Assembly: GCA_030549495.1 (NCBI GenBank)
Contig: JAUIRK010000509.1
Location: 1,672,501 to 1,736,500, forward strand
From: Nectonema munidae
Lineage: Eukaryota; Nematomorpha; Nectonematoida; Nectonematidae
Direction of reading: 5' to 3'
Length of the DNA: 64,000 nucleotides
Shown piece after piece: positions 59,601-64,000 of this stretch. Both the position numbers and the translations under genes were made by a program. Below the pieces are notes generated by a model that was not told the DNA's origin, did no database searches, and saw only the letters and a list, made by a program, of their open reading frames with translations. Positions within the stretch are counted from its first letter, which is position 1, and the number at the start of each line of letters is the position of its first letter.

Positions 59601-62186
59601 TTAATAGAGATATTAGGACTTATAAGCGAACTTTTTGAGGTACTAGATTTAGATTTCATTAGAATAAATTGTAATAAAAAGTAATTGAAAACTAGATTTT
59701 AAATTTCTCTTTACCTTTTATGATACACTTTTCAAATAGCCACCATTTTTAAATGAGTAAAATTTAGATCAAAAAAAATTTTGAAAAAAAATTGGTATTT
59801 TTTTCTTAAAAAGAAAGTTAATAACAAATGATTATTTTTAGATATAATATACCAAATAATGACTAAAAAGTCGAAGGTTAAAATAGGTTAGGGGATTTTT
59901 ATGAAACTAAAAGGTGTATATACCAGCGGCCACAAGGCTTTTTACACACCCTTGCAGAACTCTACATGATTTTTTTTCAACAGTTTGGTTTTTTTTTCAA
60001 AAACAGTTTGGTTTTTAGATCTATGTGTTCTTTTTTTTGATTCTGCTGAATAAATTCTTTCTTCTTCTTCTTCTTGTAAAAAAACTTATATATTATTTTT
60101 ATAAATTAAATTTGATACTTTTTTTAATTTTCCTTAAATATTAAGAAATTTAAACATATTTCAAGGCTATTTAAGTCAGAAAGAGATATTGTTTATTTAC
60201 AAAAGTTCATAATAAACTTAAAAAAAATATAAAGGGATATTTACAAAAAAACATTGAGCGTCAAGCATAAATTTAGTAAGACGATGTAATTACTGCACGA
60301 TGAAAATACTTGACGATGAAAATACCGACGATGTATTGAATCACGATGAATTGACTATGCGATGAAATTACCACGATGAAATTACGGCGATGAAATTACA
60401 GTGAACCGAGTGCCACGTGAGAGCCAAAGCAGGAATAGCTATCCTATAAGCTAATTTTAACTGTATAAGGCATAGGTAGTGACACACCATACGGTATTTT
60501 TTTTCTTTGACGTTTTGCCTTTTTAAACTGATCTTTCAGAAATAAAATATCCAGTAAAACTGAAGTTACGCTCGCTAGAAGAACTTATTGCCATAATACA
60601 TAAAACGTTACTCGCAACAACAGAAAGTGTTGGAAAGCAGGGAGATTTTTCTTTCCACCATTTTAAATGCTAGAACTGTTTACTCTTCTATTTCCGCTTT
60701 TTGTTTACGCTTTGAAAATGCTCCCGTAGGACAACTGCTCCCCATCTTTGAAGAAATGGTAACAAACAAGAAGTATTAACGCTGATGTTTTATTATTGTT
60801 AATAAACATAGTTGATTTCAAAAAGATAACAAAAATTTAAGTATATAATGTTTTCTTTTTGTTTTAGACAAATTCATTATTCACTGAAATAAAAAAATTT
60901 ATGTCTTTAAAATAAATGAAAAAAGCTTGATCTTTTATCGATTGGATAAAGAAGCATACGATGCTAGAATATATCAATTTTAAATGTAAACCTGTCATAT
61001 ATCTTTTTCAAGTTATAATAACACAGTCTTCATTCACCATACGCTCGTTTGAAGCGTATGCGAATTGACCACAGAGTGTGATAGCTTCCTATTTGCAAAA
61101 AAGTTGTGAACAGCATCTAGTTCCGATAAGCAGTTGAATGATGTCTGCAGTAGAATACTATGATGAATGTACATTTTCAAAACCCCCATACCCATCCCTT
61201 GTTTCATTTTCTCAATCTTTTACCGCCCCTATCCGTCTTTTGTCTTATTTTTTAAAGCCTGTAGTCTAGCCCAGCCACGGTTAAACGCGCATTAACCGTA
61301 TCTTTGCCGTGTTCAACTTCTATATATTCTTAACCGCATGTTTTTATGCTTATAAATTACAGAACCAAGGTAAATACGCATTTAGTTTTTATTTTTCTAA
61401 ATACAAAAAAACCCCTTTTTTGGTTCATCTCAAATAAGCTAGTTGGATTATATCAAAATACTTCAATGAAAAATTTAAAATAAAAAACCTTTCATATTTT
61501 CATTCAAAAATTTATATAAGATGACAGAAAGATAAGAACAGGGACATTATTTTTTATTTTCTGAAAATGATGAAATATTTTTTAAGATGGTGTATCAGAC
61601 GTGATATATTCCAACTTATCTATATTTTTCTACGTAGGGTGATAGCGACAATCACAGTTTGCCTGCATTTTGATATTGAAACGAAACTCACGGCCCAAAA
61701 TACTTTTGCCCTGCGTCCGTTCGGAAGAATGTTTTTTGCAGGTAGCCACTTATTCTCGCTGGTGAAACCACAATGGGTGGTGCATTAATCATATAGGGCA
61801 CAAAAATCCACGGGTTCATCAATATTTCATATCTCTGAGTTAAAAGTACTTACTTTCACATATTTTCGTTTGCATCGCTCGATGGTGAGCGTTTTCATCT
61901 TCATCGTGGTCATTGAACACACATCTACAGAATTTTTTAATCGTGTTTTGCACACAATGGGAATATGATCCACACGCTCTGCCTGCCATGACTTCACAAT
62001 CACCTAAATCATTTTAAATTAGTATGCGCTAACAACAGCCTCATCTCCACTTTTTACTTAAGCAAGATCCATTGATAAAGGAATAACCTTCTTCGCATTC
62101 GCAAAAATATCCACTTATTGTTTGAACACATTTTGAGTTTCCTGGACACGTTGACTTTGCTGGCACTTCTCTACATGCATATACCA
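32579..62186 (-). CDS. Multi-exon gene for EGF-type single-pass membrane protein (3' part)
   Basis: Seven of eight junction choices were tested by phase: exons 62186-62058, 62003-61854, 51771-51670, 51617-51333, 37919-37821, 33588-33460, 33242-33002 and 32612-32579 join in one frame without a stop. The first seven all begin in phase 1. The product has two complete EGF modules, a half EGF, a beta-rich region with N-glycosylation sites, two short exons of extracellular type, a juxtamembrane domain, the helix AFFFMLYLVILLLCYL, and the tail RKWTKIEPKRT. This is a type I membrane topology. No signal peptide is visible, so 5' exons probably lie beyond the right edge. Introns of about 10, 13 and 4 kb are full of transposons. 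I do not recognise the family. Attractin/MEGF8-like or another EGF adhesion receptor are possibilities but no kelch, PSI or laminin-EGF module is seen. A missed exon, for example near 34.1 kb, is possible. Confidence 0.65.
33002..33242 (-). CDS. Juxtamembrane plus transmembrane exon (241 bp)
   Basis: Acceptor CATTTTTAG; donor AAG|GTATGA. Residues run from KRVKSEQLGINQDHLYSYMD through NVTHLYIIIHGDASETARYE to the hydrophobic helix AFFFMLYLVILLLCYL. NVT is a glycosylation site. Ends in phase 2. Confidence 0.75.
33460..33588 (-). CDS. Extracellular exon (129 bp)
   Basis: Acceptor TCATTTTAG; donor G|GTAAAAA. Encodes FDVIKDGRVNFVTNVKERV and LKIKCQNPNVRFSDYSIIFK. One cysteine could pair with that of the preceding exon. 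Phase 1 at both ends. Confidence 0.6.
34985..37556 (+). mobile_element. 5'-truncated LINE of the same family as the 38 kb LINE
   Basis: Frames follow the ORF2 of the 38286-43153 LINE: SHSGLAFYISHDINYEI and YVGDFNLIF (endonuclease), ITKYTRYSSQTLLDN, SDHFPILLSLS, and SSDVYGIGLGLIKCISTSIA, KKGDTHDVKNYRQISLISTL, QFGFRKSHNSE (reverse transcriptase). Near 36495 the sequence jumps to the thumb region (FNMVKINYEKSKIILF, TVNLLGLVINSNLNWDDHIK), so the catalytic FADD segment is deleted. Several stops also occur. The 3' end has AATAAATTC followed by a (TTTC)n tail. It lies in an intron of the minus-strand EGF gene. Confidence 0.88.
37821..37919 (-). CDS. Small extracellular exon (99 bp)
   Basis: Acceptor CATTTTTAG; donor G|GTAGGA. 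Encodes GIEDLEYNATENIFKGTFVS and PTIAKCQIEDQ with an NAT glycosylation site. FVSPTIAKCQI resembles the end of an IPT/TIG-type repeat. Phase 1 at both ends. Confidence 0.6.
38517..39737 (+). CDS. LINE ORF1: nucleic-acid-binding protein
   Basis: From the first ATG the product is 406 residues (MKSKVDLASWACSQC...). Residues about 10-60 form a PHD-like zinc finger (CSQC, CVLC, CQKC, CSSC). A coiled-coil segment follows, present twice in tandem (see 38711-38944). The middle part contains a region resembling the RRM-like domain of such ORF1 proteins. Near the C terminus are CCHC knuckles, CNKCLSFGHTKKYC and CAHCAATDHTHKEC, with a third degenerate one. ORF1 proteins of this kind bind element RNA and form the RNP with ORF2. 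The frame also opens upstream via a GTG at 38484, but the ATG at 38517 matches the MKSK start of the related LINE at 59659. Stop TAA lies 2 nt before the ORF2 ATG. Confidence 0.9.
   Translation: MKSKVDLASWACSQCKIAKKQDMTRCVLCSKWVCQKCTKLPESFKNFFDKYFSMGVRWICSSCSTTPTVSKTSVIDNDSLNVIKTLKEEFQSLKSEIKEIKDSVTPTVSKTSVIDNDSLNVIKTLKEEFQSLKSEIKEIKDNVISKPPKENNVLSTNHSNKTYADALKNNKNVLYLKSDFNQNKIAKECLENVKVNYLKENSKFIKISLGDEDALKKAEDLFKDKKVKFKKTRIMNPQVKVNLPISIDEKLIVEEILKKNPAIKELVDEGGVLKFLFCHKSKYKDTKCAILSCDSKIYNCIKNLDFYLYIKYNKCKCYTYISSLQCNKCLSFGHTKKYCRKLVIACAHCAATDHTHKECKYRDDNTKLKCFNCHNNKMSETCHCAYSTKCPSVRENIEYIKSITSF
38711..38944 (+). repeat. Perfect-frame 117-bp tandem duplication in ORF1
   Basis: Two 117-bp units (38711-38827, 38828-38944) differ at a single base (AGC/AAC near their ends). 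Each encodes 39 residues with the heptad-like core LNVIKTLKEEFQSLKSEIKE. The duplication keeps frame and lengthens the coiled coil. Confidence 0.95.
39740..42769 (+). CDS. LINE ORF2: endonuclease and reverse transcriptase
   Basis: A 1009-residue intact frame. Residues about 55-280 are an APE-type endonuclease: NIISINIQSLNAKYLSL, LICIQESWY (catalytic Glu), YINNIYRRP, FLGDFNFDLL (Asp, Asn) and SDHVPLLISL (Asp-His). Residues about 530-800 are the reverse transcriptase: NYRPISIISSISKIFEKL, FGFRTLHNSEYLL, LFLDLSKAFNTIPHSLL, GVPQGSILGPLLFLIYLND and the catalytic FADDITI. NLLGVTIDNKLKWHAHI and the C-terminal AKTQKKCLRLVHGL part complete the usual layout. It would nick target DNA and prime reverse transcription of the element RNA. 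Start ATG lies 2 nt after the ORF1 stop in a different frame, suggesting termination-reinitiation. All catalytic motifs are present. Confidence 0.95.
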   Translation: MTVTIKDVSCSSNKFCKSFTDILDFTYFKDTILFNNTQSSTFCSLEQKLNLYNFNIISINIQSLNAKYLSLISFLNSLNSSNSILPDLICIQESWYSPSDVNFFDIDGYKFLFSPPSLSSHSGLAFYLTNQVKYEICNIDIKSEYFEVFTILLKFSSKHQIYINNIYRRPTNNKNHIEAFLTEMELFLSGYKYDKKKSIFLGDFNFDLLKLNIDHHTTLFLSEWFANFYIPTVTKVTRLASETLIDNIFIPFDFLPHRSFNFSHNISDHVPLLISLKIDNKEPLDFIKKRFNERNFCESISSFDWSSYLYSSYDNPNLYFQMMYNKILESINSCTKIVKFRKQSNGYYKNCIKDWANSYLLEIIKYRNKIHKKLKKHYDIDLKIKHQKIRNQVKQLTKKLKNEYYYKYFSEVSSSKDKWKKLNSLLKNSDKTEITIEHCGSKIYNKLKIANLFNDHFTADEVSSIQHIDTLSFIFEKNLTFDFKSFTIQDVLLAVSSLEGKRCCDAYGVSIYHIKLVIDSLAKYLTIGFNSCLEFSCYPTVFKVNKVCPIFKKGIKSDINNYRPISIISSISKIFEKLLYRQMSHYFEKYDILNSQQFGFRTLHNSEYLLSTFVTDIISKLSQGRNVCTLFLDLSKAFNTIPHSLLIKKLRTYGFSNKSIFFLESYFEKRQQFVSIDDTLSDRRYIASGVPQGSILGPLLFLIYLNDIYLSNENVDFLCFADDITINIPFLPNDPNISKKISLDINKVEQWLENNGMKLNYSKSKIMLFKNQCSSNFLNDGFKFEIVDRFNLLGVTIDNKLKWHAHIQNINAKVSKVNGVLSRLKNTLPIHIKLLIYNSFFLPHLKYCLTIWGHSNLTTLAKTQKKCLRLVHGLSPYAHTSNLFYETQVLKLQDLYQFSLALMIYKLFNFMLPSIFSHILHFNSISIQYDLREKNTALVPHYRCLNFYQTLEYKLSSFWNSNLYLINYLDLSISLYKKKLKKMFTEGYMFSCFDANCFSCLQTTKEVKL
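43280..44420 (-). pseudogene. ZBED5/SCAND3-like hAT transposase, decayed
   Basis: On the minus strand, frames give the diagnostic KHEVLLLHTEVRRLSKGKVL, FFELNAEVREFLSQQGR and ILNSLNLSLQGE, then a region resembling DDLRCVVS-type C-terminal motifs close to 43400. Upstream (44230-44350) lies a segment with MVKNVSPQVVRVHCIIH-like character ahead of it. Stops and shifts are numerous. Confidence 0.78.
44560..45010. other. Unassigned DNA inside the hAT
   Basis: Open short frames but no family pattern. It may be further decayed hAT sequence or another small insertion. Confidence 0.3.
45011..45092. repeat. Short tandem duplication (~45 bp x 2)
   Basis: TTTACAGTTTGACATAACGT followed by ATTCTATCCTTTGTCTTT occurs twice in a row with one or two mismatches. 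It lies in the subterminal region of the hAT. Confidence 0.85.
45383..46429 (-). CDS. Merlin-type (IS1595/ISXO2-like) DDE transposase with one nonsense codon
   Basis: Minus-strand frame of 348 codons carrying one internal TGA at 45541-45539. The N-terminal half has a zinc-ribbon-like pair, CNDCLQNCKL and YCWKCYVGGKKK. Then follow WMVSCRDYSLDAI and the DDE core: VEIDESKFFHRKYHRGTWRE (first Asp), GHWVFGAIER, ESIIVSDGWSAY (second Asp) and HTQNIENL (the catalytic Glu), where the expected next residue Trp is replaced by the stop (TGA for TGG). Downstream the same frame keeps the family pattern, MQAKRKFKRQFGTSNELFKS. So the core is intact apart from that codon. Merlin elements use 8-9 bp duplications; I could not identify this element's terminal repeats. 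It is otherwise in much better shape than its neighbours. Confidence 0.88.
46470..46854. other. AT-rich spacer
   Basis: Probably includes the 5' flank of the Merlin element; no terminus recognised. Confidence 0.35.
46855..47123 (+). mobile_element. Non-autonomous hAT-like MITE (269 bp)
   Basis: Ends CAGGGCCGGGCTTAGGCC and inverted TAAGGCCGGTCCTG. The flanks CGTATATT and GGTATATA agree at six of eight bases, consistent with an old 8-bp duplication. GC-rich ends with an AT-rich body. A second copy is at 28904-29119. Confidence 0.8.
47358..48237 (+). pseudogene. piggyBac transposase remnant, left part
   Basis: The start MSGIRNIKKKKNEGSSKD leads into an acidic segment, then in other frames HPHIRIIDIEEVHVFIGLAY, FRALLKQNYLRWSDL (the piggyBac YxxxRALLKQNxxxWS block) and MFNENCCKCVNQKSFLTIDE / SLYPSRTAIKFQVYSALKPA (catalytic DE motif and its downstream block). 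It is broken by frame changes and then cut by the hAT at 48238. Confidence 0.78.
48477..49066 (+). mobile_element. MULE-like TIR element nested in the hAT (590 bp)
   Basis: Ends GGTGCGTAGAAAAATGCCCC and inverted ...GGGGCATTTTTACCTACAACC; the inverted repeat continues for about 50 bp with AAAAAATGCCCC words repeated. A perfect 9-bp duplication ATCGAATAT flanks it. The paralog at 13397-13668 lacks it and has one target copy. A 9-bp duplication and G-start fit Mutator-like elements; Merlin (8-9 bp) is the alternative. Confidence 0.9.
49325..49490 (+). repeat. tRNA-derived SINE
   Basis: A-box-like TGGCAGGTTGG and, 41 bp on, a near-perfect B box GGATTCGATTCC, then a non-tRNA body ending around GCTGCACCTTACC. 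The spacing is that of an RNA polymerase III internal promoter. The arms do not fold to a proper tRNA. Confidence 0.65.
49707..50010 (+). mobile_element. MULE-like TIR element (304 bp) with repeated phrase
   Basis: Ends GGTCGACAGACATTTCGCCC and inverted ...GGGACGAAATGTCCGAGGACC. The right half repeats GAATTGTCCATGRGACAAAA-type phrases four times at about 45-bp steps. Flanks AAACTAAC and AAATTAAC match at 7 of 8 bases. Confidence 0.78.
50051..50345 (+). pseudogene. piggyBac transposase remnant, right part
   Basis: Continues the reading cut at 48237: YAFTYQPSVYAGRPIEGESP, TTEETVKRSSKIKGRNITSD (the conserved NITxDxxFTS block with catalytic Asp), RFYTSLKLIEWLFKEKITCL and GTIMLTKIGIPKELI. Family identity is clear. 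It stops at 50345. Confidence 0.8.
50468..50545 (+). repeat. tRNA-like SINE or relic
   Basis: A-box-like TGGTCTAGGGG and B-box-like GGGTTTAAATC at tRNA-like spacing. Acceptor stem pairing is not evident, so a working tRNA is unlikely. Confidence 0.4.
50850..51062. repeat. Tandem repeat family B, array 2 (short)
   Basis: Two partial units of the family at 63060-63440 occur, with TTTTAAAAATGATTGATTAA, AATTGACTGTGTTT and CAATTCAACGTACTTGAAAA. Confidence 0.7.
51333..51617 (-). CDS. Extracellular domain exon (285 bp)
   Basis: Acceptor CTTAAG after a TTTTTTCTC tract; donor C|GTAATT. The 95-residue product alternates polar and hydrophobic residues (SIITFPNGSTEFQWRSEAEN; QLESIWLIFHSTRLDLELQ; EYTGLY) and has NGS and NNT glycosylation sites. 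The ending weakly recalls a CUB or other beta-sandwich fold. No cysteines, so this is uncertain. Confidence 0.65.
51670..51771 (-). CDS. Partial EGF exon (102 bp)
   Basis: Acceptor TTTTTTAG, donor C|GTAAAATA. Encodes KCSKVRQRRVFYSEDKY then ECKCDNAAAFVDDKCK: four cysteines that fit the second half of an EGF. Followed by a 52-bp intron. Confidence 0.7.
51780..52640. other. AT-rich intron DNA
   Basis: Intron of the EGF gene; no feature supported. Confidence 0.4.
52650..53140 (+). pseudogene. Possible piggyBac C-terminal fragment
   Basis: A frame near 52665-52830 reads WVYTTLDNTYYVVQ and YSRVGRTKYKRPTNVYWHVF, resembling the GGVDxLDNxxxxYRVGxRxKKW region at the end of PGBD-type piggyBac transposases. 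The sequence is corrupted and no other domain adjoins, so this is tentative. Confidence 0.35.
53150..54790. other. AT-rich intron DNA with an (AC)n microsatellite
   Basis: An AC repeat of about 9 units lies at 53520-53537. Nothing else is recognised. Confidence 0.45.
54798..55177 (+). mobile_element. hAT MITE (380 bp)
   Basis: Ends TAGAGATGTATCGGATATCC and inverted ...CACATCCGATACATCTCTA. The flanks are a perfect 8-bp duplication GTCTCTCC (54790-54797, 55178-55185). Both arms repeat ATCCGCATCCGCGGAT-like words. Non-coding. Termini resemble those at 1954-2694. Confidence 0.92.
55195..55401. other. Moderately GC-rich unassigned sequence, left piece
   Basis: Stands out in composition from the AT-rich DNA around it. 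It continues beyond the TIR element at 60408-60480, so the TIR element landed in it. Translations show no domain I recognise. It might be another repeat. Confidence 0.35.
55981..58670 (-). pseudogene. LINE ORF2 (endonuclease and RT), broken
   Basis: Frame to 58002 holds the endonuclease: ILSVFYTNSNQLLPKMSELC, FITEVLP, CCIYRSPSIN, FIGDFNYSSIPW and LDLLITNF. Frame 57227-56304 holds the RT: NYRPISLTSVLSKVLESIV, VLYFDFRKAFDKVPHNYLLS, SGVIQGSVIGPLLFNIHIND and the catalytic FADDLKMY. Frame 56283-55981 is the C-terminal part (TRPILEYGNVIAQPTC). Between 58002 and 57227 stops and shifts break the linker. SGVIQGSVIGP departs from the usual GVPQGS. Confidence 0.9.
58660..59659 (-). pseudogene. LINE ORF1, broken
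   Basis: Starts MKSKSSTSKSSLISPNISIN, followed by a PHD-like finger (DWICFNCESKS, MMKCSSCLNWMC, CGIRWFCTACRK). The same MKSK start and finger position occur in the intact ORF1 at 38517. Middle pieces at 59249-59010 and 59083-58660 contain a coiled-coil-like stretch and a basic RITYECYSDKNLVVRPNLKN segment. No CCHC knuckles are seen. At least three frame breaks. Confidence 0.75.
59925..60076 (+). mobile_element. Short LINE 3'-end fragment
   Basis: Plus-strand sequence ending CTGAATAAATTCTTTCTTC with a (CTT)n tail, like the ends at 37556 and 43153. The AGCGG...AAGGCTTTTT words upstream recall the 3' UTR words of those LINEs (GCGG...AGCCTT). It is a severely 5'-truncated insertion beside the minus-strand LINE. 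Confidence 0.55.
60417..61850. other. Intron DNA of the EGF gene
   Basis: Begins with the right piece of the GC-richer sequence split by the TIR element. A GC-richer patch at 61600-61800 has a good minus-strand splice donor (GTGAGT near 61690) and an open frame, but its phase does not fit the flanking exons. No other feature is supported. Confidence 0.35.
61854..62003 (-). CDS. EGF exon 2 (150 bp)
   Basis: Acceptor ATTTAG; donor A|GTAAGT, a strong match. Six cysteines spaced 7-5-8-1-20 (DCEVMAGRACGSYSHC, KFCRC...KIC). The last loop is unusually long and acidic/histidine-rich (NDHDEDENAHH). The 54-bp intron to the preceding exon is short. Confidence 0.8.
62058..62186 (-). CDS. EGF exon 1 (129 bp)
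   Basis: Acceptor TTTTAG before TGGTATATGC; donor A|GTAAAAAG. Encodes a complete EGF module with six cysteines spaced 8-5-8-1-10 (ACREVPAKSTCPGNSKC, GYFCECEEGYSF, NGSC). Both ends are phase 1, the usual EGF-exon symmetry. Confidence 0.8.
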
Positions 62187-63055
62187 CTAAAAGCATATAG
62201 TAATGTTTTTATCTTGGCTATTGGAAATTTGCCCATCTGTCGTCATTTGCGTAACGGACGATTCCACAATTTTAAGGTAACACTAACCTGCATTCTCACA
62301 AAGTGTCTAGCTGAACATTTTATTGTGTAACTAACCAACCAGCAATTAAAAGGCATGCTTAGTGCAATTTGAAAAGACTTTTACCTTAATCTTCATCATT
62401 GAAAACTGATAAACCTATTAAACTTGAAAACGGAAAGAATTTTTATGACACTGCCAATTTGCTTTTTTACATATGGCAAAAGTCAATTTGGTGAATATTC
62501 TTTGTGTTTGTTGTAAGGATTTATATAGTAGAGGGAATATACTCTAGACTGAGATTGACAATAATATATAAATTTTTATAAAAGACTTCGTGATGCTTAG
62601 AACAATTTCATGTTCTAGGAATGTGCATATACAAGAGAACAAACATACAATATTCACATTGAATGCGGACATAAATTATTTTTTGTATCTAAATTAACAA
62701 TATTTAAAGTGTAAGCTAAATTTAGACAAGTAGACTAAAACCTGTTTAGAATCATAGCTACCGGGGCAGCGAGTTAAATAATTTTTCAGTTGGTAGATTT
62801 TACCTATATAGTAAATGAAAGATAGACACTTTGAAACCTCCTTCTCTTGTCAACAAAACACTGCTCTTTGTTAAATTATAATTTATATCCTCTCCTTAGC
62901 TTTTACTTCATTACAAAACGCATATAGGTTTTGAATAAAGCAATGCAAAACTTGATCAAAAAAAAGAAGTGAGAATTTTTTAATTTATGGTATAAACATT
63001 ATATTCGATTTTATCATTTTACAAGTTTCTTTTATTTCAGAGAATAAAACAATTT
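62187..63055. other. AT-rich DNA upstream of EGF exon 1
   Basis: Probably intron. I found no further exon with matching phase. Confidence 0.35.
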
Positions 63056-63059
63056 TAAA

Positions 63060-63440
63060 TATTTTTAAATACTTGAAAATGGTAGTTTTGAGTGTTTTGA
63101 CTTATTTTATTTTAAAAATAATTAACTTTTGATTTTCTACAAACTTGTCAAAAATGGTTGATTAATGACAAATTGACTGTGTTTCATAAAAAATTAAGGT
63201 CATCAATCAATTCAGCGCACTTGAAAATGGTCGTTTTAACTTATTTTATTTTAAAAATAATTATCTTTTGATTTCGGACAAACTTGTCAAAAATGGTTGA
63301 TTAATGACAAATTGACTGTGTTTCATAAAAAATTAAGGTCATCAATCAATTCAGCGCACTTGAAAATGGTCGTTTTAACTTATTTTATTTTAAAAATAAT
63401 TAACTTTTGATTTTCGACAAACTTGTCAAAAATGAAACTT
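63060..63440. repeat. Tandem repeat family B, array 3 (149-bp units)
   Basis: Two and a half units. AATTGACTGTGTTTCATAAA and TCAATTCAGCGCACTTGAAA recur 149 bp apart with almost no difference. The core (CATAAAAAA..., ATCA, AATTCAGC, CTTGAAAATGG) is shared with the 18.2-19.6 kb array. Confidence 0.88.
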
Positions 63441-64000
63441 TGGTATACATGAACTCATAAAAATTTTAAATTAAAAACGGAAGCTATACAAATTTTAAGA
63501 TTTTAATATAAGAATCAGGTACATTTCTAAAATAAAATCGCTTATATACACACTTTATTTAGTTAATGATGTTTTTGGAGTTTTTTTCACATTTCTGTAG
63601 AGATGTGATAAATAAAACGAATATTCAATTTAACTATAATATATGCACCGATGCATTTACATAACTTGCATGGCAGTTCGCCTCCCCTCGGTTTTTGTCG
63701 GTTTAGGTGTGCCCCTTAAAAGATACAAACTAAAAAGATAGAAAGATTTAAGTGAAAGCGATATTTTTATGCTTTTTAATAAAGTTTAACTGAAATTGCT
63801 GGCTCTGATATCGAAGATGCTGTTTACAATCTTACGAGTTATTATTTATTCTTGCACAGATGGGCGCATATAAGTAAGCATAAAAAATTAAGAGGCCTTT
63901 TTAAACCAAATGCCCTCTGGCTTTAAAAGCTAGTTACGCCTTTCCCATGATATTATATATACATAAGTAAAATGAAGTTAAATTAACAGAACCAGGGACT
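63440..64000. other. AT-rich DNA at the window edge
   Basis: No feature supported. Confidence 0.4.

Larger units (their letters stand above)
55660..59690 (-). mobile_element. Near full-length CR1-type LINE, decayed
   Basis: Minus-strand element with ORF1 starting at 59659 and ORF2 from about 58670 to 55981. Its 3' end, near 55660-55690, has AATAAATTATATTATGTT and short ATGTT repeats rather than poly(A). It sits inside the TIR element at 55402-60407. Different subfamily from the LINE at 38 kb (its RT motif is FADDLKMY). Confidence 0.88.
55402..60407. mobile_element. MULE-like TIR element split by a LINE
   Basis: Left end GGTATCCGGTAATTTCATCG, right end inverted ...CGATGAAATTACAGTGAACC. The inverted arms align for about 100 bp and consist of repeated ATTTCATCG / TACATCG phrases. 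A perfect 9-bp duplication GAGTGCCAC lies at 55393-55401 and 60408-60416. Without inserted LINE DNA the element is about 0.6 kb. No transposase. Confidence 0.9.

Noticed and set aside
61028-61065. Inverted repeat CATACGCT...AGCGTATG as a terminator or operator
   Set aside because: A single 8-bp palindrome in an intron of an animal gene; expected by chance at this scale and without context.
1-64000. CRISPR array, prokaryotic operon, LTR retroelement or Polinton
   Set aside because: No direct repeat-spacer pattern, no clustered polycistronic frames, and no gag, integrase, protease, capsid or LTR signature was seen.

Overview
This is AT-rich, intron-bearing animal DNA. It holds one complete-looking developmental transcription factor gene (Olig/Oli-family bHLH), the 3' half of a gene for an EGF-type membrane protein spread over about 30 kb, a broken copy of a DNA polymerase eta gene, and many transposable elements. 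Nothing looks bacterial, organellar or viral, and I saw no LTR retroelement or Polinton. The mix of ZBED5/FAM200-like hATs, GTF2IRD2-like hAT, Merlin, piggyBac, MULE and CR1/jockey-type LINEs, with about 70% AT, would fit an arthropod such as a parasitic copepod. That placement is inference only; other AT-rich invertebrates are possible.

Layout. 0-5 kb: a TIR repeat at about 2-2.7 kb carrying a tRNA-like SINE, then the bHLH gene on the minus strand (3087-3638) with a less AT-rich upstream region. 5-20 kb: two tandem-repeat families with ~150 bp monomers, ZBED5-like hAT remnants, the pol eta pseudogene (7989-9744), and a complete but decayed hAT with a perfect target-site duplication (10130-12551). 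20-32 kb: piggyBac remnant, a CGGBP1/DUF659-like hAT (21744-24486), another hAT, and a MULE split by a hAT (29475-31518) that also has a perfect duplication. 32.6-62.2 kb, minus strand: a gene whose exons I rebuilt from splice signals and matching phase-1 junctions. It encodes EGF, EGF, a partial EGF, a beta-rich region, ~150 extracellular residues, one transmembrane helix and an 11-residue tail. Its introns are filled with nested elements.

The most informative element is a full-length LINE at 38286-43153. It has two uninterrupted ORFs separated by 2 nt, an 11-bp target-site duplication and a (CTT)n tail, and it sits inside a hAT (38212-45212). Other nests: a piggyBac at 47.4-50.3 kb is split by a non-autonomous hAT, which itself contains two MULE-like TIR elements and a SINE; a LINE at 55.7-59.7 kb sits inside a MULE-like TIR element (55402-60407) with a perfect 9-bp duplication. 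I found no CRISPR, operon or defence-type system. The novelty lies in the transposon architecture and in the unassigned EGF membrane protein gene.
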